Source of the DNA: Planctomycetia bacterium | GTDB taxonomy: Bacteria; Planctomycetota; Planctomycetia; Pirellulales; Thermoguttaceae | DNA length: 48,042 bases | Direction: 5' to 3' | Assembly: GCA_030537455.1 (NCBI GenBank) | Contig: JAUNMR010000004.1 | Coordinates: 56,604-104,645 of the forward strand | Shown: piece after piece, positions 42,001-48,042 of the stretch | Numbering within the stretch: the stretch's first letter is position 1 | Layout of the letters: each line of letters opens with the position of its first letter | Notes under the pieces: model-generated | The model's input: the letters and a program-made list of their open reading frames with translations, nothing else | What the model was told of the DNA's origin: nothing | Database searches by the model: none | Program-made: the position numbers and the translations under genes

Positions 42001-43219
42001 CGATCAGGAGTCGACCGCCGGGGAAACCCTGACCTTCACCGTCACGGCAACCCTGCCGCAAGACGCGACCGACCTCGGCGTGGAATACGCGCTCATCACC
42101 TCCAACGTCGACGGACTCGTCGTTGATTCCGCCACCGGCGAGGTCACCTGGGAAATTCCCGCCGATTTCGCCGGTACCGACTCCCAGGTCGAGTTCGTCA
42201 CTCGTGAAATTGAAATTCAAGCGCGTACCGTTGTGAGCTCCGACGACGTCTCAACCAACTACGGCGGTTCCGCGACCCAAAAGATTAGCGTTGTCGTTAA
42301 GAATCCGAATTATCAAGCCGAGGAAGAACCCTCGAGCGAATACGCCTCTTGGAAAGAATGGTTCAACGACTGGATCGACCTGGCGCAGGATCGTTACGAC
42401 AAACACAACGCCAATCTTTCGACGTACCTGTCCGCCTACCTGACCGCCGCCGACGCGCGCGCAACCGGTATCGCCCAGGCGAAAGCCGACTACCTCGCCG
42501 GCAAGAGCAATCAGACCGAGCTGAAAGAAAACCTCGATACCATCCAGTCGACCTTCGAAGAAGCGACCAACCAAGCGCGTCAAGAGCTTGCTGAAAATGA
42601 CGCCAAAGTCGAAGAGGAATACAACAGCTCCGTTGTAAAAATGAACGAAGCGCTCGAAAACCTCGGTCAATCCACGACGATCCCGACCGACGCCTCCGAA
42701 CAAACGTCCGCCGCGGTTAAGAACGTTGTCAAGCAGACGAAGGAAGCGCAAACCGGCTCCGCTAAGTTCCGTCTGAGCAATCGCTCCACCGGCGCGAGCG
42801 TCGCGACTAACCTCACAGACGTCCTCAAGATCTGGCGCTCCGGTTATTCTAATACCACCGCCTACGAAGAAGCGTTCGCCGACACGAACTTCACCGCGAA
42901 TTTCGGGAACACAACCGCCTCAGACAATACCTCCACACAGGACAATACCTCTAATACCGACGATTCCGCCAATGGAGATTCCACTAGCGACAGCTCCGAC
43001 GCCGGCAACGCCGCCAGTAGCGACAGTTCCAATAGCGACGACGCCAACAGTGGAGCGTCCACCGGCGACGATAGCTCAACCACGAGCGACAGTAGCGACG
43101 ATTCCTCCGCCAATAGTGGCGACGCGTCCTCTAGTGAGGAAGACTCCTCGAATAATTCCGTCGTCTCCAGCGCTCTACTCGACGTCCTGGAAGAATACGA
43201 ACTTCTCACTGAACTCTAA
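39062..43219 (+). CDS. Giant exported protein: LEDRQML signal, cyclophilin domain, Ig-like repeats
   Basis: 1385 residues. The N-terminus is a long basic stretch (Lys/Arg-rich to about 38) followed by RRRVLEVLEDRQMLDAAS, the planctomycete export motif class (LEPR/LEDR-x-L). Residues about 95-265 are a cyclophilin-type peptidyl-prolyl isomerase: VVIQLFGAEGEAPNSSNHF, IHRIVPNFVFQGGSSDGYG, FYVTFVPYPSLDGGYNVFGYVVEGYDVIDE. Beta-rich spacers follow, then four Ig-like (He_PIG type) repeats of about 110 residues, each with a G-x-I/L-x-W strand and a final N-A-Q/A-Y or N-P-N-Y segment. A long coiled coil (about 1095-1200) precedes a C-terminal Ser/Asp/Asn-rich, acidic disordered tail. It is probably a cell-surface protein that folds or anchors other exported proteins; that is inference. 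The promoter is 90 bases upstream; a bidirectional terminator follows. Confidence 0.85.
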   Translation: MSFASKVRRAFNRKSQRNATRRARRQEKVVRRRVLEVLEDRQMLDAASLYETLPSTITLADSNSYHYAIEGTNPEFINTSSIEGLTASFPTGSQVSFTINKASADGAVSTLGDVVIQLFGAEGEAPNSSNHFLELVYDDYYDGLTIHRIVPNFVFQGGSSDGYGYEGSGMTIADEYSDVLTHSRRGVVAYANSNNATYERYNTSDAQFYVTFVPYPSLDGGYNVFGYVVEGYDVIDELEAAETTSNDRPVDTYYFSNVHVVDADDQTQSVLRLVAEDNASGVTTIAYTATDAEGEEQFYTSTIFAGQDGLQAYVQDALDNVNFEIVAGETIDVNLPTTFGDYTILYAVAPQTTPARYEIVSNNQTNSSFSINTELASSQFFTFNVTATLSNGLTVTLPQQVFISPTAPTFVLESSDVVKVAKIDDQWFVNSNLEENPLNIVVYAYDVDETIVFDNSLIVKIDDVEYTTTVTSRQYDTQTGLSTYSLAVELDDGESLANGEHTISVQQSTPVDRVTTHERLYSDVTSATFTVDAQALALVDAPTSLLTYVGVDGSQQFATNKVDENGAQRSDIVFSLANPDDAPSFLSLSEAGLLSWSDVVAANAGSYEITVLATDAFGATVQAPLTFVVAGAPVFSDLDVVEAATGDLYEATVVATDSADSTIPMVYALVGDDYPEAFTLDSNTGAISWVIPDDYIDTTVKTQSFSFTVKATEQVEQEDGTFIDGLSASKTFTITITNAQYDETVDTAPIWYDVVDQTVTSGETFEMTVTAEPYESTTIEYSFDGDVPEGMTINASTGRITWNSPSDYFGNTETHSETVNIKLKATTIISQDGSTINYGQSATIDFDLQILNAQYEDLAPVFTSVDPILVSTGDSLEQTIVATDPNNEATRIVYALDGEYPDGLAIDATSGNLAWSIPQDYLATNVSAQALKVKVVATEQYLDNDEYVDGKNSTLEVDVMIANAAYNAEVAVSPTFSETADQESTAGETLTFTVTATLPQDATDLGVEYALITSNVDGLVVDSATGEVTWEIPADFAGTDSQVEFVTREIEIQARTVVSSDDVSTNYGGSATQKISVVVKNPNYQAEEEPSSEYASWKEWFNDWIDLAQDRYDKHNANLSTYLSAYLTAADARATGIAQAKADYLAGKSNQTELKENLDTIQSTFEEATNQARQELAENDAKVEEEYNSSVVKMNEALENLGQSTTIPTDASEQTSAAVKNVVKQTKEAQTGSAKFRLSNRSTGASVATNLTDVLKIWRSGYSNTTAYEEAFADTNFTANFGNTTASDNTSTQDNTSNTDDSANGDSTSDSSDAGNAASSDSSNSDDANSGASTGDDSSTTSDSSDDSSANSGDASSSEEDSSNNSVVSSALLDVLEEYELLTEL
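40949..42318 (+). repeat. Four tandem Ig-like protein repeats
   Basis: Four units of about 330 bp, starting near 40949, 41308, 41637 and 41980. Each begins with an (A/S)P-x-(F/W) strand and ends with a ...NAQY/NAAY/NPNY segment. They are diverged at DNA level, so they are recognised from the protein. Confidence 0.65.
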
Positions 43220-43267
43220 GACGCTCGCATAACGTTCACTCGCGCGCTTACTAGAAAGCACGATAAT

Positions 43268-43310
43268 AAAAAACCGCCGTCGAGTCCCCAAGATTCGGCG
43301 GCGGTTTTTT
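43268..43310. terminator. Bidirectional terminator after the giant exported protein
   Basis: A 16-bp stem (43268-43283 with 43295-43310, one G-U pair) running from AAAAAACCGCCG to CGGCGGTTTTTT. Confidence 0.9.
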
Positions 43311-43352
43311 GAGAACCCAAACGCGGTCACCCAAACGCGTCTTATGCGCGCA

Positions 43353-43405
43353 TAAAAAAAACGGCGTTTGCACGCGGCTACCAAGAACCGTGACAAACGC
43401 GCGTT
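43353..43405 (-). terminator. Terminator of rpmG
   Basis: On the minus strand a stem formed by AACGCGCGTTTG and CAAACGCCGTT with an inner CACG/CGTG pairing is followed by a run of eight Ts. It starts about 24 bases after the rpmG stop. Confidence 0.75.
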
Positions 43406-43428
43406 GAGAAATATCGCGAAAGAAAAAA

Positions 43429-43596
43429 TTACTTTTTCTTTTCATTGTGCAAGGTGTGCTTGCGCAGTTTCGGGCAATATTTCATGAGCTTGAGCTTCTC
43501 GCCGCCCGGCTTGCGACGAACGATGTAATTGTATTCTCCAGTCTCTTCGCAAACGAGGTAGACGGTTTCCGCCTTTTTCTTACTTTTACCTGCCAT
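43429..43596 (-). CDS. rpmG: 50S ribosomal protein L33
   Basis: 55 residues, too short for many gene callers. ATG at 43596-43594, TAA at 43431-43429, AAGGA 8 bases upstream. The sequence starts MAGKSKKKAETVYLVCEETG and ends KHTLHNEKKK, with YNYIVRRKPGGEKLKLMKY in the middle. L33 stabilises the large subunit near the E site. In the zinc-binding form there are two C-x2-C pairs; here each pair keeps only one cysteine (C16 and C41, CEET and CPKL), so the zinc site is half lost. Flanking promoter and terminator make it a single-gene unit. Confidence 0.95.
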   Translation of the reverse strand: MAGKSKKKAETVYLVCEETGEYNYIVRRKPGGEKLKLMKYCPKLRKHTLHNEKKK

Positions 43597-44022
43597 GGGT
43601 GATCCTTTATTTAAATTGACCGACGCGGAACCTAACGCTCTGCATCGCTATCAAGTTCGCGACTTCATCAACGCGTATCGGTGGATTATAGCGTCAAATA
43701 TAAATAAATCAACCCCTCCAGCGTCCTTCTGATAAACTTTCTGGGTTTTTTCAAAAGTACAACGACTTGTTCTTTAAATTTGCTAAATTGTATAAGATAG
43801 ATAACTTTAATCACAGACGTTTCACGACCTTCTTCCCCTTGGAAATTTTTTCGTTTTTACATGTTTTCATATTTTTTACGTTAATACACTGTCTTTTATT
43901 GGCGGCAGACATTACAATACAAAGAGCGGTTCCTCGCCCCGTTAGAACCGCGCGCTTATCTTGTCTACACGGCGGTATAGACGCGCCGAGACTTACTACG
44001 ACTTTACAGACCGAAGCAGTCC
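43597..44022. other. Divergent intergenic region
   Basis: About 425 bases, AT-rich. It holds the leftward rpmG promoter (43685-43712) and a possible rightward promoter for the terpene-cyclase-fold gene: TTGTTC (43767-43772), 18 bp, TATAAG (43791-43796), implying a leader of about 220 bases. No gene seen. Confidence 0.45.
43685..43712 (-). promoter_or_regulatory. Promoter of rpmG
   Basis: On the minus strand, TTGATT (43712-43707), a 16-bp spacer and a perfect TATAAT (43690-43685). Confidence 0.65.
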
Positions 44023-46746
44023 ATGGATAATCAGCAATCTCACGAGCACGGCGATTCCCTCACGCAACTACTGCAAGCGATTCACGCTGATACGACCTCC
44101 GACGGTCTCTCCCTCGCGGTACGACTGCAACAGGCTTTTCCTCAGGTCGACCTTTCTATCATAGTTGCGCTCGTTCAGGCGGAACGCGCCAAAACTCAAC
44201 CGCAAGCGCCCACGCCCCCACAAGCGCCGGTTCAACCGCCGTCCCCCAACGCGACGCAATTCCCGCCCACGCAATATCCCCCCGAAACCGCTCAATACGG
44301 CGCGCCATACGCGCAAAACCCTATCTATCCGCCCGCACAGAACTACCCATATCCCAATCCAGATCAGAGCTACTACAGCCCCAACTCTGTGCCATATGGA
44401 TATCAGAATCCCTACGCAAACCCTGGCGCCCAGGGGTATTGCCCGCCGCAAACTCAAGCGCCACAACAGCCTTACTCGGCGCCTCTGCCGACTCAGACGG
44501 TTCCTCAGACACAGCCTGTCCAATCGGCTCCAGTTGCCCCTGTGTCGCCACAACAGCCTTACTCGGCGCCTCTGCCGACTCAGCCGGTTCCACAGACGCA
44601 GCCTGTCCAATCGGCTCCGTTCGCCCCTGTGTCGCCACAACAGCCCTACTCGGCGCCTCTGCCGACTCAGCCGGTTCCTCAGACGCAACCTGTCCAATCG
44701 GCTCCGTCTGCCCCTGTGTCGCCACAGCAGCCCTATGCGACGACCACTCCCGTAGCGAACGTAGCGCCGGAACCAGCGCCCGTGATTAAGCCCGCGCCGC
44801 TACCGCCGCCAAGACGCGCCCAAAGCGCCGAACTGCCCTCGAGCGACCCTAAATCACGAAAAAAAACTAAAGGGAAAAAGAACAAAACCAAGACCCGTGC
44901 GCCACAGACAAAAGAGGAAATCGAAGAACGACGCTACGCCGACGAACTAAATTACGCGCTCTATGGCGCCGCTGACGCCGAACCAGACGTCGACCCGGAA
45001 CTATTTTTGGCAAGCGTCAATCTCAACGAGGAACCTGACGCGGAAAATGCGCTCAATACCTTAACCGCCGCCGACGCCGCTACGCAAAAAGACCCCGACG
45101 AATTCCTCGATAATCTCAGTAAAACCGATAAGGACGAGCATCAGAACGAATCAGCCGCCACCACCTTGGCAATGATTCAACAGAAAGACGCGCTCGAACG
45201 CGCCGTGAACGACGCGCCCATGTGGCTGTCGAGCCTCTTTCTACACCTCATGCTCGTACTACTGCTCGCGCTCATCTTTACCAAGGTCGACTCGAAAAAG
45301 TTCATTCAAATCGTCTCGGAACCCGGTTTCGGCGATAAAGTCGTACTCGACGAAGTCTTTGACCCCGACGCGATGCAGGACGTTAATATAGACGACCAGT
45401 TCGAAGTCGACCAGGCTGACATTCAAGTCGACTCTGACGTCGTCGCGGAAGCGCCCGACCTGTCGAACTTTGCCGAGGATACCGCCGCGGCGCTCACTCT
45501 CACTGAGGACTCGCTAGGTCTCGATTCCGCCCCACTGGGGGATTTAGAGAACCTCATGGGGTCGCTCAATGGCGACGACCTCTCCGGTCGTGGTGAAAAC
45601 AAAGCCGCCGCGCTCATTACCGGCGGCGGCAACGAGGGAAGTGAAAAATCTGTTGCGCTGGCGCTCTCGTGGCTGGCGGAACATCAACTTCCCAACGGTA
45701 GCTGGAGCTTTAACCTTCGCGCCTGCCCCTCTTGCGGAGGAGCTTGTACCCACTCCGGTAGCAATAGTTCCGTCATCGCGGCGACGTCAATGGGGCTACT
45801 CCCCTTCCTCGCCGCAGGTAATACTCCGACCCAGGGTAAGTACAAGAAGGTCGTTAAGGACGGCGTCAATTACCTCCTGGAACTTGGACAGGATACTGAA
45901 CACGGTCTGTCCTTTCGCGACGACGCCGGTAATATGTACGCGCACGGTCTGGCGACGATCACGCTGTGCGAAACCTACGCAATGCTCTCGCCCAAGGAAA
46001 AGCAACGCTATCGTGAACTCGGTTACCTCGCGCAAAGCGCCATTAATTTCATCGAATACGCGCAGGCAGACGACGGCGGATGGCGATATACCCCGAAACA
46101 GGCGGGCGATACTTCCGTATTCGGTTGGCAAATGATGGCGCTTAAGAGCGCTCAACTCGCCGGTCTCTCCGTCAACGACATGACTGTGCGCGACGCGCGA
46201 AACTTCCTGCGCGACGTCGTCTCATTTGAGTACGAAACGCGCTATAACTACCAGCGCGGCACGAGTGAATCGAACGCTACCACCTCCGTCGGTCTACTGT
46301 GCCGACTCTATCTCGACTGGCGCACCGACAACGCCACCGCGATACGTGGCGCCACGAGAATTGGACAGATCGGTCCGAACTTCAATAACCCGTACTATAC
46401 CTATTACGCCACGCAACTCATGCACAACGTCGGAGGTAAGATCTGGGATCAGTGGAATTACGTCACGCGCGATCACCTCATAAACTCCCAAGAGATGGAC
46501 GGGCACGCGCGTGGAAGTTGGTTCCCAACAAGCCCCGACGGTCACGCTAACACCGGCGGACGACTCTACGCCACCTCGCTCAACTGCATGATCCTCGAGG
46601 TCTACTATCGCCACATGCCTCTCTACCAGAGAATGGAAAACGGCTCACAATTCCCGCTCGACGTGCCAATTGAGGTCAAAGTGGAAAAGACAGAGCCAGA
46701 AAACGCCGACGCTAAAAAAGAGGACGAAGAAAAAGACGAGGAATAA
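44023..46746 (+). CDS. Membrane-anchored terpene-cyclase-fold protein with Pro/Gln-rich N-terminal repeats
   Basis: 907 residues. An N-terminal helical segment (1-50) is followed by a Pro/Gln/Tyr-rich region (about 50-255), including three tandem 29-residue units. Next are a strongly basic segment (KSRKKTKGKKNKTKTR) and an acidic region, then one membrane helix near 398-418 (LSSLFLHLMLVLLLALIF). The rest should face the periplasm: an acidic linker and, from about 540, an alpha/alpha-barrel of the prenyltransferase/squalene-cyclase type (SVALALSWLAEHQLPNGSW, HGLATITLCETYAML, DDGGWRYTPKQAGDTSVFGWQMMALKSA, TTSVGLLCRLYLDWR, GSWFPTSPDGHANTGGRLYATSLNCMILEVYYR). A CPSCGGACTH motif sits where the first helix pair ends. 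The DxDD cyclase motif is not evident, so cyclase activity is unlikely. The ending is acidic (Glu/Lys). A terminator follows. The function is unknown. Confidence 0.8.
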   Translation: MDNQQSHEHGDSLTQLLQAIHADTTSDGLSLAVRLQQAFPQVDLSIIVALVQAERAKTQPQAPTPPQAPVQPPSPNATQFPPTQYPPETAQYGAPYAQNPIYPPAQNYPYPNPDQSYYSPNSVPYGYQNPYANPGAQGYCPPQTQAPQQPYSAPLPTQTVPQTQPVQSAPVAPVSPQQPYSAPLPTQPVPQTQPVQSAPFAPVSPQQPYSAPLPTQPVPQTQPVQSAPSAPVSPQQPYATTTPVANVAPEPAPVIKPAPLPPPRRAQSAELPSSDPKSRKKTKGKKNKTKTRAPQTKEEIEERRYADELNYALYGAADAEPDVDPELFLASVNLNEEPDAENALNTLTAADAATQKDPDEFLDNLSKTDKDEHQNESAATTLAMIQQKDALERAVNDAPMWLSSLFLHLMLVLLLALIFTKVDSKKFIQIVSEPGFGDKVVLDEVFDPDAMQDVNIDDQFEVDQADIQVDSDVVAEAPDLSNFAEDTAAALTLTEDSLGLDSAPLGDLENLMGSLNGDDLSGRGENKAAALITGGGNEGSEKSVALALSWLAEHQLPNGSWSFNLRACPSCGGACTHSGSNSSVIAATSMGLLPFLAAGNTPTQGKYKKVVKDGVNYLLELGQDTEHGLSFRDDAGNMYAHGLATITLCETYAMLSPKEKQRYRELGYLAQSAINFIEYAQADDGGWRYTPKQAGDTSVFGWQMMALKSAQLAGLSVNDMTVRDARNFLRDVVSFEYETRYNYQRGTSESNATTSVGLLCRLYLDWRTDNATAIRGATRIGQIGPNFNNPYYTYYATQLMHNVGGKIWDQWNYVTRDHLINSQEMDGHARGSWFPTSPDGHANTGGRLYATSLNCMILEVYYRHMPLYQRMENGSQFPLDVPIEVKVEKTEPENADAKKEDEEKDEE
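44461..44721 (+). repeat. Three tandem 87-bp coding repeats
   Basis: Units start at 44461, 44548 and 44635, with a partial fourth at 44722. Each encodes 29 residues of the type PQQPYSAPLPTQPVPQTQPV plus nine more ending SAP-x-APVS. DNA identity between units is very high, so the array is recent and should vary in copy number. Confidence 0.9.
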
Positions 46747-46779
46747 TCGACTAGTTAGAACCTTTGAAAAATTTCGCCC

Positions 46780-46827
46780 AAACGTCGTTCACTGTGAACA
46801 ATGCTCCAGTGAACGACGTTTTTTTAC
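46780..46827 (+). terminator. Rho-independent terminator of the terpene-cyclase-fold gene
   Basis: A perfect 14-bp stem (46780-46793 with 46808-46821) followed by TTTTTTT. Confidence 0.9.
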
Positions 46828-46929
46828 ACAATTGCCATAAGCGCGCGTGTAGACAGTCAACGCGAGGAGCGTTACGGTAATTTGTGTTCGTAGTTCACAA
46901 AACGCCTAGAAAGAATAAACATCACAGCT

Positions 46930-46935
46930 ATAATA
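46930..46935 (+). promoter_or_regulatory. Candidate -10 element for the CD225 gene
   Basis: A perfect TATAAT about 85 bases before the ATG at 47019. No convincing -35 at the right distance. It lies downstream of an in-frame start at 46884, which argues against that longer reading. Confidence 0.45.
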
Positions 46936-47018
46936 ACCGATACACAGGTAATAACTATCTTCATCACGCGCGTGACCGCGGAGGTTGCGCGCTTGTCAGC
47001 TCCCTGGGAGTCGACGCT

Positions 47019-47642
47019 ATGAAAAACTGCGAATTTTGCGGCTCAAAAAACGCCAGTCGTGCGCATTTCTGCTCCACTTGTGGCGAAGAATTCCGCATTG
47101 TCGAACCTGTGCAAACCTCCTCTAGCGCTAGCGCGAACGGTTACGACTCTGACGTGCAGAAGCGCGCTCCGCGCGCGGGTCGTCCGCTCACGCCGCTGGA
47201 GCGCCAAAACGCATATTGTCCCGCGCCGCGTCATGAGAACGTCGGCAACGCCACCAGTGAATTCGTCTCCACCGTCGGATCGAGTCTCTGGGCGATTTTC
47301 GTCGCAGCCGCAAAGTGGGGCGTTAGTCTCATGAAACCGCTGGTGCGTAGCGTTGTGTCGTTGGTGCGCGATAAGTTCGTCTATGCGCTGTCCCCTTCGC
47401 ACTCCTGGGATCCGCGACGACCGCCCAATTACCTCGTGTGGTCCGTTCTCGACGCGTTGTTATGGCGCATGCCATTCTCACTCGTGGCTATTGTTTACGC
47501 CACGCTCGCGCGTGACTCATTGCGACGAGGCGAATATCAAGACGCCCAAGCGCGCTCGGAAATCGCCAAAAACTGGCTCTTCTTTGATTTCGCGCTAGGC
47601 GTTGTTATTACGGTCTTTAGAAAATTAGTCTTTATTAACTAA
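47019..47642 (+). CDS. Zinc-ribbon CD225/dispanin-family membrane protein
   Basis: 207 residues from the ATG at 47019 (GGGAG 8 bases upstream); an earlier in-frame start at 46884 is upstream of the putative -10. The N-terminus is a zinc ribbon, C4-x2-C7-x10-C18-x2-C21. A Ser/Arg/Pro-rich linker follows, then an amphipathic or membrane-associated segment (about 87-120, SSLWAIFVAAAKWGVSL). The C-terminal part from about residue 135 is a CD225/dispanin domain: PPNYLVWSVLDALLWRMPFSLVAIVYATLARDSLRRGEYQDAQARSEIAKNWLFF. In this family two hydrophobic segments flank a short conserved loop, and animal members (IFITM) restrict viral fusion; bacterial roles are unknown. A further gene starts 23 bases downstream. 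Confidence 0.82.
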   Translation: MKNCEFCGSKNASRAHFCSTCGEEFRIVEPVQTSSSASANGYDSDVQKRAPRAGRPLTPLERQNAYCPAPRHENVGNATSEFVSTVGSSLWAIFVAAAKWGVSLMKPLVRSVVSLVRDKFVYALSPSHSWDPRRPPNYLVWSVLDALLWRMPFSLVAIVYATLARDSLRRGEYQDAQARSEIAKNWLFFDFALGVVITVFRKLVFIN

Positions 47643-47665
47643 ACTCGCTTAGAGCGCCTTTGGTC

Positions 47666-48042
47666 ATGGACGTCACAGAAACCCTTACACCGGAACATTA
47701 CCCCGGTATGCACAACGCAACCGTCGGCGTTAGCGCGTCTTCTCAAGACGCGTCACAAGGGTCATATACGTCCTGGACCTTCAATTTGCCGGTATGGTTT
47801 GCGCCCAACGTTGCAAAAAACGCGCAAACTTTCGAACTCACGCAATCGTTCGACACGCAGCCGCTCAACCACGCAGAGCCCACGCCGTGCGAACTCGCCG
47901 ATACGATCGAACCGCACGCTATTTTACCTGACGATAACCCTAGAGAAGTCGCGCCGCTTCCAGAACCGGAGACTGCTACGCCACGACTGGACGTGCCGAT
48001 CGACCTATCGCACTTCACCGACGTGAGCGACACGCCAATTGC
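47666..48042 (+). CDS. Start of a protein of unknown function, cut by the window end
   Basis: From an ATG at 47666 the frame stays open to the end of the window (125 residues). It begins MDVTETLTPEHYPGMHNATV and contains an aromatic segment (SYTSWTFNLPVWFAPNVA), followed by an acidic, Pro-rich sequence. No domain is recognisable and there is no signal peptide. The Shine-Dalgarno is weak. It lies 23 bases after the CD225 gene in the same direction, so the two are probably in one operon. The codon pattern is like that of its neighbours. Confidence 0.6.
   Translation, partial: MDVTETLTPEHYPGMHNATVGVSASSQDASQGSYTSWTFNLPVWFAPNVAKNAQTFELTQSFDTQPLNHAEPTPCELADTIEPHAILPDDNPREVAPLPEPETATPRLDVPIDLSHFTDVSDTPI

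Noticed and set aside
42862..43209. A Ser/Leu/Glu-rich antisense frame
   Set aside because: Mirror of the Ser/Asp tail of the giant exported protein.
44068..44725. Antisense frames with apparent 29-residue repeats
   Set aside because: They repeat only because the sense-strand 87-bp units do; there is no independent start signal.
44461..44740. CRISPR array
   Set aside because: The 87-bp repeats are contiguous, in frame and without spacers.

Overview
The window looks like chromosomal DNA of a Planctomycetota bacterium, probably a Pirellulales/Thermoguttaceae-type lineage; that rank is inferred. Signs of the phylum are a very large exported protein whose N-terminus carries a basic stretch plus an LEDRQML motif (39062-43219), a tri-heme protein resembling the hydrazine synthase alpha family (8329-11706), a Tat-exported Gfo/Idh/MocA oxidoreductase with a QKP motif (26168-27688), a GH10-like protein with a characteristic N-terminal region (23642-25807), two FGE-fold proteins, and an L33 with a half-lost zinc site. 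Genes for arabinose-5-phosphate isomerase (kdsD) and LptB point to a Gram-negative LPS outer membrane. I saw no phage, insertion sequence, CRISPR array or integrase.

Layout. 1-2803: the tail of a Gly/Pro/Arg-rich protein, a small secreted Pro/Ala-rich protein, a long gap with a possible sRNA, and two DUF2726 paralogues with N-terminal membrane anchors. 2904-8165: alaS, then two convergent FGE-fold proteins. 8329-16581: the tri-heme protein facing away from an RND efflux pair (membrane fusion protein and permease). 16722-20963: a giant FAD/Fe-S dehydrogenase fusion and a GNAT acetyltransferase. 21310-25807: a leftward pair, a GH10-like protein followed by a GspK-like pseudopilin. 26168-27688: the oxidoreductase. 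27936-33563: leftward lptB, an unlisted 44-residue membrane protein, an NSS sodium symporter and an ABC-F ATPase. 33797-38554: kdsD, a DUF362 protein, tRNA-Val, a membrane protein, a CBM9-like protein and a lone LolD-type ATPase. 39062-48042: the giant exported cyclophilin/Ig-repeat protein, rpmG, a membrane-anchored terpene-cyclase-fold protein with 87-bp repeats, a zinc-ribbon CD225/dispanin protein, and the start of a further gene cut by the window edge.

Regulation is legible. Many genes have a TTGnnn - 16 to 18 bp - TANNNT promoter, several convergent pairs share bidirectional hairpin terminators, and several starts can be corrected from promoter or Shine-Dalgarno position (2174, 8165, 12012, 33797, 37033, 47019). 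Most genes are single transcription units; likely co-transcribed groups are the RND pair, the GH10-like/GspK pair and the 44-residue protein with lptB. No single new multi-gene system stands out. The best leads are the 44-residue membrane protein next to the NSS symporter, the exported cyclophilin with Ig-like repeats, the GH10-like/pseudopilin pair, the DUF2726 pair with one degenerate active site, and a perfect inverted repeat that contains both -10 boxes of the tRNA-Val/membrane-protein divergent promoters.
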